In this document: in pieces, positions 1 to 4,642 of the stretch | Position numbering within the stretch: the stretch's first letter is position 1 | Layout: every line of letters begins with the position of its first letter | Source of the DNA: Candidatus Eiseniibacteriota bacterium | Lineage (GTDB): Bacteria; Arandabacterota; Arandabacteria; JAGLYR01 | NCBI GenBank assembly: GCA_023132135.1 | Contig: JAGLYR010000182.1 | Span: 1 to 6,674 of the forward strand | Length of the DNA: 6,674 bases | Direction: 5' to 3' | Position numbers and translations under genes: made by a program | The notes under the pieces: generated by a model | The model's input: only the letters and a program-made list of their open reading frames with translations | The model's database searches: none | Told to the model about the DNA's origin: nothing

Positions 1-382
1 CCAGGTTCCGCGATGACCTTACGAACTCGGCCTTCGGCTCGTAGTAATCCAGCAAACCCCGGGTCAGCCGATCGATGAAGAGCGCGATCGCCAGGATCAA
101 GGAGAGCATCACCGCGATGGTCAACGCTCGATCCCAGTCGGCACTCAGCGGGAGGATATGGGCCGTGATGTAGAGCCCGCTGGACCAGATCAGAACACCC
201 AGAGGAGCGGAGAGCGCTGTGACCAGCAAGTCGTCGACCCGGGATTCTGTTTTCGCGGCCCTGCGGCGAATGGCCCTGAACACCAATCGTTTGACCACGT
301 ACAGCGCCGCCAGCCAGACCACGAGAGCAATGGGCCCCCAGAACCAGGGGGAGATGTTCCACATCGCGATTCGCTCCAACAC
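1..382 (-). CDS. MscS-family mechanosensitive ion channel, N-terminal part (runs off left edge)
   Basis: The first 127 codons of a membrane protein, read leftwards, are present; the C-terminal part lies outside the window. I see three hydrophobic segments: about residues 13-30, the stretch after VDDLL (about 55-78), and about 88-105. The pattern of a basic stretch (KRLVFRAIRRRA), then ESRVDDLLVTAL, then APLGVLIWSSGLYI is typical of the region before the pore domain in small MscS-type channels, which open under membrane tension and release solutes on osmotic downshock. The pore helix and beta domain that would prove the family are not visible. A perfect AGGAGG at 388-393 lies 5 nt before a GTG (380-382) and 8 nt before a TTG (377-379); either could be the start, and an ATG at 362-364 is too far from it. 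The gene is divergent from the CheR-like gene. Confidence 0.75.
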   Translation of the reverse strand, partial: MLERIAMWNISPWFWGPIALVVWLAALYVVKRLVFRAIRRRAAKTESRVDDLLVTALSAPLGVLIWSSGLYITAHILPLSADWDRALTIAVMLSLILAIALFIDRLTRGLLDYYEPKAEFVRSSRNL

Positions 383-407
383 GGAACCCTCCTGTGTTTG
401 GACATTC

Positions 408-427
408 TTCCGGTAGCACACCGGGAA
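408..427. repeat. Short inverted repeat in the leader of the MscS-type gene
   Basis: CCGGT (410-414) pairs with ACCGG (420-424) across the 5-nt spacer AGCAC, and the stem can be lengthened slightly by a T-G wobble and a T-A pair. It lies between the possible -10 (440-445) and the AGGAGG at 388-393 of the leftward gene. It could be an operator half-site pair or a small leader hairpin. At this length it could also be chance. Confidence 0.3.
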
Positions 428-439
428 CCACCAACCTGC

Positions 440-445
440 ATTATG
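440..445 (-). promoter_or_regulatory. Possible -10 element for the MscS-type gene
   Basis: Read on the minus strand this is CATAAT, one mismatch from the sigma-70 -10 consensus, about 57 nt upstream of the GTG start. No TTGACA-like hexamer sits at the normal spacing, so the call rests on the -10 alone and is weak. Confidence 0.2.
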
Positions 446-596
446 CACAAGTTTGCCAGTCTGACACTACAACTATCTGGTCTGCACCTGGACTCTCGTT
501 TCTTCAGTTTCGCCCTCGAACTGCCGAAACGGACACTAGTAGGAAAAGTGCGGCTTTGCGACTTCCGGCGAACATGGCGAACATGGAAGATTACGG

Positions 597-1436
597 ATGA
601 CGGCAACGCAGACCCTCGAGTTTCAGGCCCTTCGGGACTACGTCGGCAAACACTGCGGCCTCGTCATCAACGATGCCGAGGCTGGGGATACGGACACGCG
701 GATCTCGCAGCTCATGCTTGAATACGACTGCGCGGATGGTGCGTCCTTCTATCAACTGATCCGGGGCAACACTCGCCCGGAGATCCGGGATCGCATCATC
801 GAGGTGTTGACGGCTCGAGAAACGTGTTGGTTCCGGGATGCCCACCCGTTTGTCATCCTTAAGGAAAAGATCCTCCCGGCTCTTGCCGGCCCAGCGCACC
901 ATAATGCCTCCTCACCCATCCGCATCTGGTCGGCCGGATGCTCCACCGGGCAGGAACCCTACTCCATTGCCATTGCCATGGACGAGTTCTACCGGAGCCG
1001 GACCGACACCGAACCGGGCCGGTTCGAGATCATCGGCACGGACATCTCGCCATCCGCTATCATGCTTGCCTTGGCGGGCCGGTACGACGGGGTGGCCATG
1101 GCCCAGGGACTCTCAGAGGAAATCCGGCGCGAGTATTTCACTGAGGGCTCACGCACCTGGGAGATCAAGCCCGAGGTCCGGAGCCGGGTGAGCTTCAGGA
1201 AACACAATCTGCGGGATTCGACCGCCGAGATGGGCCTGTTCGACATCATCTTCATGCGGCACGTTGTGCGGGACTACACCCGGGAATTCAGGGAGGATTT
1301 CCATTCCCGCCTGATGGGCGCCCTGCATCCATCCGGCTATCTGATCCTCGGAACAGGCGAATCTCCCGAAGGGTGCGGCGGCGAGATGGAGGTGCTGTCG
1401 TACGCTGATGGAGAATACTACCGGCGGTCAAACTGA
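597..1436 (+). CDS. CheR-family protein (S-adenosylmethionine-dependent methyltransferase), divergent active-site motif
   Basis: 279 residues, the usual length of CheR, the cytoplasmic enzyme that methylates receptor glutamates in chemotaxis. An N-terminal helical domain (about 8-75) is followed by the linker motif LTARETCWFRD (71-81), the counterpart of the family's T-x-x-E-T-x-F-F-R. The Rossmann-type domain has the SAM-binding loop IWSAGCSTGQEPYSIAI (110-126), the acidic IIGTDIS (145-151), FDIIFMRHVVRDY (215-227) and GYLILGTGES near the C-terminus. The usual CRNVxIYF is here MRHVVRDY: Asn is His and the Tyr position is Asp. The N-terminal domain also has an acidic AEAGDTDTR where relatives are often basic. 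The SAM site looks intact; receptor specificity may differ. The ATG at 597 has GGAAGA 6 nt upstream. The HDOD gene follows after 60 nt, probably in the same transcript. No receptor or other che gene is in view. Confidence 0.85.
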   Translation: MTATQTLEFQALRDYVGKHCGLVINDAEAGDTDTRISQLMLEYDCADGASFYQLIRGNTRPEIRDRIIEVLTARETCWFRDAHPFVILKEKILPALAGPAHHNASSPIRIWSAGCSTGQEPYSIAIAMDEFYRSRTDTEPGRFEIIGTDISPSAIMLALAGRYDGVAMAQGLSEEIRREYFTEGSRTWEIKPEVRSRVSFRKHNLRDSTAEMGLFDIIFMRHVVRDYTREFREDFHSRLMGALHPSGYLILGTGESPEGCGGEMEVLSYADGEYYRRSN

Positions 1437-1496
1437 GTGATATAGGAAAGGCAAGCCCGCAGAACAGGCGGATGGGATCTTTGCCGGAGCGAAGCC

Positions 1497-2366
1497 ATGG
1501 TACCATTTCGAGACAGGCTTGAAAGTGAACTCGGTCGCGTGGGAGATCTTCCAACCCTCCCGGCGGTGGTCACCAGCCTGGAGCGGGCCCTGAGCGATCA
1601 GAGTTCCGATGCCTCGGACGTGGCCAGGATCATCTCCCAGGATCCCAGTCTTGCGGCGAACATCCTGAGGGTTGCCAACTCCGCCTTCTACGCCGGGGCT
1701 GCCGGCACAATCACCTCAATTGCCGGAGCCGTCGCACGACTCGGCTTTTCGGAAACGCGTAGTCTCTGCGTCACCATCGCCGTAGTCCGGTCTTTTGGCC
1801 ACATCGGCCAGCATATGGACCACCGCCAGTTCTGGAAGCACAGCATCGTGGCAGCCGTGGCCACCCGGGTGATCGCAGGGTTCTGCAATATGGCGGGAGC
1901 GTTCAGCCAGGACGACGCGTACGTGGCCGGACTGCTCCACGACATCGGAGCCCTGGTGTTGGACCAGTATTTCCCCGACGACTTCCAGGACATCCGGGCC
2001 ATGGCGGACGAGCATTGCGTACCGTATGCCGTGGCGGAATATGAGGTCCTGCAGGTCGATCACGGGGAAATCGGGGGATACCTGCTGCGGCGGTGGAATC
2101 TGCCCGAGTCCATCGTCCGGGCCGTGTCGTACCATCACCAGCCTTTCCGGGCCGGAATCGACCACCGCCCTCTGGTCCAGACAGTGCACCTTGCCGACGC
2201 AATGTGCACTTCCCTGGGCATCGGCGACGGCGCCGATGGTGTGCCCGCGGGCTTTTCCAACGGCGCGTGGTACGATCTGGATCTTTCCGTGGAACATCTC
2301 CCCGACCTGCTCGAGCTCATCACCAGAGAAGCCGGACGGTGTTCGACGCTCGTGTCGATGATCTAG
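1497..2366 (+). CDS. HDOD-domain signalling protein
   Basis: 289 residues, almost entirely one HDOD domain with no receiver, GGDEF or membrane segment. The start of the domain is the signature DLPTLPAVV (17-25), then DVARIISQDPSLAANILRVANSAFY (41-65) and AVARLGFSETRSL (78-90). The HD-like half carries FWKHS (112-116), GLLHDIG (145-151), DHGEIGGYLLRRWNLP (188-203), YHHQP (212-216) and HLADAM (231-236). HDOD proteins are non-enzymatic or poorly characterised regulators linked to chemotaxis, motility, stress and second-messenger output in bacteria. Here H115, H148-D149, H189, H213-H214 and D234 fall where HD-GYP-type phosphohydrolases place metal ligands, so catalysis cannot be excluded. The ATG at 1497 has GGAG at 1486-1489, 7 nt upstream. 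It lies 60 nt after the CheR-like gene on the same strand, so co-transcription and a shared pathway are likely but unproven. Confidence 0.88.
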   Translation: MVPFRDRLESELGRVGDLPTLPAVVTSLERALSDQSSDASDVARIISQDPSLAANILRVANSAFYAGAAGTITSIAGAVARLGFSETRSLCVTIAVVRSFGHIGQHMDHRQFWKHSIVAAVATRVIAGFCNMAGAFSQDDAYVAGLLHDIGALVLDQYFPDDFQDIRAMADEHCVPYAVAEYEVLQVDHGEIGGYLLRRWNLPESIVRAVSYHHQPFRAGIDHRPLVQTVHLADAMCTSLGIGDGADGVPAGFSNGAWYDLDLSVEHLPDLLELITREAGRCSTLVSMI

Positions 2367-2420
2367 CCTGCATTTCTCACCAGGTTTCTGCTACGGGGCC
2401 GGTCCATGGGCTGCGAGTGC

Positions 2421-2444
2421 GCGACAGGGCGAGGGCATTGTCGC
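2421..2444. repeat. Inverted repeat GCGACA / TGTCGC
   Basis: A perfect 6-bp inverted repeat (2421-2426 and 2439-2444) with a 12-nt spacer, immediately left of the two stronger palindromes. Alone it is within chance expectation; it is listed because it forms the first of three consecutive dyads after the HDOD stop codon. Confidence 0.3.
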
Positions 2445-2450
2445 TCTTCC

Positions 2451-2479
2451 CCCCGGGTTCCACTTCGCTTCACCCGGGG
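2451..2479. repeat. REP-like palindrome CCCCGGGT ... ACCCGGGG
   Basis: Perfect 8-bp arms (2451-2458 and 2472-2479) enclose a 13-nt loop containing CACTTCGCTTC. A G+C-rich palindrome with this kind of loop in an intergenic gap resembles the repetitive extragenic palindromes mobilised by REP-associated (IS200-like) tyrosine transposases in high-G+C bacteria. That likeness is from memory of such elements, not from a search. No transposase gene is in the window, and this stem itself occurs only once here. Confidence 0.55.
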
Positions 2480-2487
2480 CTACCATT

Positions 2488-2509
2488 GAGCCGCCCCCTC
2501 CGGGGGCTT
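2488..2509. repeat. 22-nt repeat with GCCCCC-TCC-GGGGGC hairpin, copy 1
   Basis: GCCCCC (2493-2498) pairs with GGGGGC (2502-2507) over a 3-nt TCC loop, preceded by GAGCC and followed by TT. The whole 22-nt unit is repeated exactly, in inverted orientation, at 6653-6674. The stem could serve as an intrinsic terminator for the HDOD gene, but only TTC follows it, so termination is uncertain. With the 2451-2479 palindrome 8 nt away it may be part of one larger repeated element. Confidence 0.65.
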
Positions 2510-2551
2510 CAACCCCTCCACAACTGCCTGGTTTCGGACTTCCCGGTTCTG

Positions 2552-2560
2552 TGGTATTCT
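2552..2560 (+). promoter_or_regulatory. Possible extended -10 promoter for the HD hydrolase-fetAB operon
   Basis: TGG followed by TATTCT fits the extended -10 pattern TGnTATAAT with two mismatches in the hexamer. It lies about 60 nt upstream of the ATG at 2621. The hexamer 17 nt upstream (TTTCGG, 2532-2537) is a poor -35. Extended -10 promoters need less of a -35, so the site is plausible but unproven. Confidence 0.3.
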
Positions 2561-2620
2561 GCGCGAAGATGTGCACCCGGGCTTTGCAGCTCCGGTCAGA
2601 CAAGGGAGAAAGCGGCACTC

Positions 2621-3178
2621 ATGGATCAGACCGACATCGAACGCGCCAGACAGTTTGCGACAGAAGCCCACGACGGCCAGTACCGCAAATCCACAAGGGT
2701 CCCCTACATCGAGCACCCCATGAGAGTCGCCCGGATGCTTGAGAAAATGAACGCGCCGCCCGAGGTCATTGCTGCAGGCTGGCTGCACGACACGACCGAG
2801 GACACCCGGATCTCGCCGGAAGATCTCCGCCGCGAGTTCGGCGAGAAGGTCGCGGACATCGTCGCCGGAGCGTCGGAGCCCGACAAGTCTCTCACCTGGG
2901 AGCGGCGCAAGAGGGGCACCATCAAGAAGCTCAGGACTGTTGCCCTCGAATCCGCCCTCGTCTCCGCCGCAGACAAGATCGACAACCTCCGCTCAACAGC
3001 GAAGGACCTCGAGACAATCGGAGAAGGGGTCTGGAAGCGCTTCAAGCGGGGCCGGGACAAGCAGGAGTGGTACCATCGAGGAGTTCTGGGTAGTCTTCGG
3101 GAAAATCCAAACGGGATCGCGGAGCATGAGTTGCTCTCGACGCTGGAGCGTGAGATAGAGAGGGTATTCGGGAGCTGA
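2621..3178 (+). CDS. Small HD-domain hydrolase of the RelA/SpoT (Mesh1-like) type, putative ppGpp hydrolase
   Basis: 185 residues, the length of stand-alone small alarmone hydrolases. These cleave the 3'-pyrophosphate of (p)ppGpp in the cytoplasm and so switch off the stringent response. Motifs follow the RelA/SpoT hydrolase domain: AHDGQYRKSTRVPYIEHP (16-33) with H32; AAGWLHDTTEDT (51-62) with H56-D57 and E60-D61; and AADKIDNLRS (116-125) with D118 and N122. The four expected metal ligands H, H, D and D are all present, and the spacing D118 to N122 matches the Rel hydrolase. There is one extra residue between RK and PYI. W93 to K97 (WERRK) is also family-like. No synthetase, TGS or ACT domain follows. 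The ATG at 2621 has GGGAG 12 nt upstream, a rather long spacing. The same frame stays open to 2093 but that extension overlaps the HDOD gene and is not credible. The ABC ATPase starts 11 nt downstream. Other nucleotide substrates, for example NADPH, are possible. Confidence 0.82.
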   Translation: MDQTDIERARQFATEAHDGQYRKSTRVPYIEHPMRVARMLEKMNAPPEVIAAGWLHDTTEDTRISPEDLRREFGEKVADIVAGASEPDKSLTWERRKRGTIKKLRTVALESALVSAADKIDNLRSTAKDLETIGEGVWKRFKRGRDKQEWYHRGVLGSLRENPNGIAEHELLSTLEREIERVFGS

Positions 3179-3189
3179 AGGGGTTTCGA

Positions 3190-3849
3190 GTGACCACTCA
3201 AATCGCCGTCGAACACGTCTACCACCGGGGCCGCGGCGCGAAATCCTCGGACTGGATCCTGAAAGACGTCTCCTTCTCGGTGGAGGCGGGTGAACTTCTG
3301 ACCATCGTCGGCCCTTCCGGTGCCGGCAAATCCACGCTGCTCCGTCTTTTGGCCCACCTCGAGAGCCCGACACAGGGCCGCATCCTGCTGAACCAGACAC
3401 CACTGGATGACATTCCCCTGCCGGACCTTCGCTCCCGGCTGGGAATGGTGTTCCAGGTCCCCGCCCTCTTCGAAGGAACCGTGGCCGAGAACGTGCTCTA
3501 CGGGCTTCAGCTGCGGGGCGCGTCCGACCCCGGGCGGGCCAGGGAGATCCTTGACCGCGTCGGCCTGGGGGAGGATTTGCTGGAAAGGGAAGCGATGCTG
3601 CTTTCTGTCGGTGAACAGCAACGGGTCACGCTGGCGCGGGCCCTGGTTCTCGATCCGGATGTTCTTCTCATCGACGAGCCGACCTCCGCCCTCGACCCTG
3701 CATCGACAGCCCACATTTCCCGCCTCATTCGAGACCTCAATGAGCAAATGGGCCTGACCGTGGTTCAGATATCTCACGATGTGCATGTTGCACGGCAGTG
3801 CGGGGGCAATGTGCTTCTGCTGGTTGACGGAGGGATTCCATGTCACTGA
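3190..3849 (+). CDS. fetA: ABC transporter ATP-binding protein, FetA (YbbL)-like
   Basis: A 219-residue ABC ATPase with every core motif: Walker A GPSGAGKST (41-49), Q-loop Q89 in MVFQVPALF, signature LSVGEQQR (138-145) in place of the common LSGGQ, Walker B LLIDEP (159-164) with catalytic E163, D-loop SALD (166-169) and switch H196. The VGEQQR signature and the UPF0014 permease directly downstream both fit FetA, the cytoplasmic ATPase of FetAB, which in Escherichia coli is linked to iron export and oxidative-stress resistance. The GTG at 3190 has AAGGGG at 3178-3183, 6 nt upstream. The stop codon lies inside fetB (10-nt overlap), implying translational coupling. The protein ends soon after the H-loop, as is usual for this short family. 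Substrate assignment rests on the permease and on family knowledge. Confidence 0.85.
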   Translation: MTTQIAVEHVYHRGRGAKSSDWILKDVSFSVEAGELLTIVGPSGAGKSTLLRLLAHLESPTQGRILLNQTPLDDIPLPDLRSRLGMVFQVPALFEGTVAENVLYGLQLRGASDPGRAREILDRVGLGEDLLEREAMLLSVGEQQRVTLARALVLDPDVLLIDEPTSALDPASTAHISRLIRDLNEQMGLTVVQISHDVHVARQCGGNVLLLVDGGIPCH

Positions 3850-4613
3850 TTCACATCAGCCTCGTTGATCTTGCCCTGGCCCTGGGTTTCATCGCCGTGG
3901 TCATCGTGCTCATACGCATCGAACATCTGGGAGTGGAGAAGGCTCTCTTCGTTGGCGCGGTGCGCGCCATGGCCCAGTTGCTGGCCGTCGGCTATGTCCT
4001 CAAAGCGGTATTTGACCTCAACCATTGGTACTGGGTCGTCCTCGTGCTGCTGGTAATGACTGTTGTAGCCGCCCACACAGCCCGAAAACGCCAGGCGGTC
4101 GCCATTCCCCACGCGTTCTGGACCATGGCCGCTGCAATCGGAGTAGCCGCCGGCATCGTCCTCGGAAGTCTCCTTCTGGTGATCCTGGGGGTCAAACCCT
4201 GGTACCAGCCTCAGTATGTGGTCCCTCTGGCCGGGATCATCATTGCCTCGGCCATGAACACCGCGGCCCTCAGCGTCGACCGTTTCCTCTCCGATATCCG
4301 CCAGAACCGACCGCTCGTAGAAGCTGCCGTGCTGCTCGGCGCCACGGCCAAGGAGTCGTGCCGGCCGTTTTCCAAGGCAGCCGTGCGGGCGGGCATGATG
4401 CCTCACATCAACACGATGATGGTGGTGGGCATCGTTCAGCTTCCCGGGATGATGACGGGGCAGATCCTCAGCGGTGTGGCCCCCGCCGAGGCCGTAAGGT
4501 ATCAGATCGTCATAATCTACTGCCTGGTGGCAGGCGCCGCCATCGCATCGCTGACTGCGCTCTCCATCGTGCGGAGGCTTGTGTTCAACCGGCGGGACCA
4601 GCTGACCCTGTGA
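3840..4613 (+). CDS. fetB: FetB (YbbM, UPF0014) family ABC permease, putative iron/metal exporter
   Basis: A 257-residue integral membrane protein with about seven hydrophobic segments (roughly 7-26, 40-57, 63-80, 91-118, 127-145, 190-206, 220-245). Family blocks are clear: RAMAQLLAVGYVL (42-54), AGIIIASAMNTAAL (131-144), KAAVRAGMMPHINTMM (179-194), VGIVQLPGMMTGQILSGV (196-213) and AVRYQIVI (218-225). UPF0014 permeases pair with a FetA-type ATPase; the E. coli pair is implicated in iron export, lowering cytoplasmic iron. No substrate-binding protein gene is nearby, as expected for an exporter. The ATG at 3840 lies within the end of fetA and has GGAGGG at 3829-3834, 5 nt upstream. The gene is convergent with the OPT transporter across 29 nt. 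Metal specificity cannot be read from sequence. Confidence 0.88.
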   Translation: MSLIHISLVDLALALGFIAVVIVLIRIEHLGVEKALFVGAVRAMAQLLAVGYVLKAVFDLNHWYWVVLVLLVMTVVAAHTARKRQAVAIPHAFWTMAAAIGVAAGIVLGSLLLVILGVKPWYQPQYVVPLAGIIIASAMNTAALSVDRFLSDIRQNRPLVEAAVLLGATAKESCRPFSKAAVRAGMMPHINTMMVVGIVQLPGMMTGQILSGVAPAEAVRYQIVIIYCLVAGAAIASLTALSIVRRLVFNRRDQLTL

Positions 4614-4642
4614 ACCGGTTGGGAGAATCAAGCCGCAGATCG
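4614..4642. other. 29-nt convergent gap between fetB and the OPT gene, no clear terminator
   Basis: The only structure is the 8-nt palindrome AACCGGTT at 4613-4620, beginning at the last base of the fetB stop codon. There is no hairpin with a T-tract in either direction. Transcripts of the two convergent genes may therefore overlap, or stop by Rho. Confidence 0.5.

Larger units (their letters stand above)
383..596. other. Divergent intergenic region between the MscS-type gene and the CheR-like gene
   Basis: This 214-nt gap holds the 5' leaders of two divergent genes. It is visibly more A+T-rich than the flanking coding sequence. On the minus strand a CATAAT (440-445) could be a -10 element for the channel gene, but I find no convincing -35 hexamer at 16-18 nt. 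A short dyad lies at 408-427. No good sigma-70 pair stands out for the plus-strand gene. Small open frames cross the gap on the plus strand, but they lack Shine-Dalgarno sites and recognisable content, so I do not call them. Confidence 0.6.
2367..2620. other. Intergenic region rich in palindromes, upstream of the HD hydrolase operon
   Basis: This 254-nt gap separates the HDOD gene from the next operon. Its centre (2421-2509) holds three inverted repeats in a row, listed separately. The G+C-rich stems could act as a transcription stop for the upstream gene, but none is followed by a clean T-tract. The right part carries a possible extended -10 (2552-2560) and the Shine-Dalgarno GGGAG at 2604-2608 for the next gene. 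I see no gene here; an open frame continuous with the downstream gene crosses it but shows no conserved protein content. Confidence 0.6.

Noticed and set aside
394-600. A possible small protein ending in an ATGA overlap with the CheR-like start
   Set aside because: The overlap looks attractive, but there is no ribosome binding site, no membrane or signal pattern and no family resemblance. It is probably chance.
158-721. A 187-codon plus-strand frame overlapping the channel gene and the start of the CheR-like gene
   Set aside because: It spans two supported genes and the intergenic gap, and has no Shine-Dalgarno or recognisable domain.
2488-2509. A strong intrinsic terminator after the HDOD gene
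   Set aside because: The stem is strong, but it is followed only by TTCAACCCC, not a T-run, and it lies more than 120 nt past the stop codon. It is kept as a repeat with terminator as an option.
2093-2620. An N-terminal extension of the HD hydrolase back to 2093
   Set aside because: It would overlap the HDOD gene and cross the palindrome cluster. The added residues show no conserved pattern, and the 185-residue form from 2621 matches the family length.
2704-3846. A 380-codon open frame on the minus strand opposite the HD hydrolase and fetA
   Set aside because: It is antisense to two well-supported genes, low in recognisable content, and reflects their codon bias.
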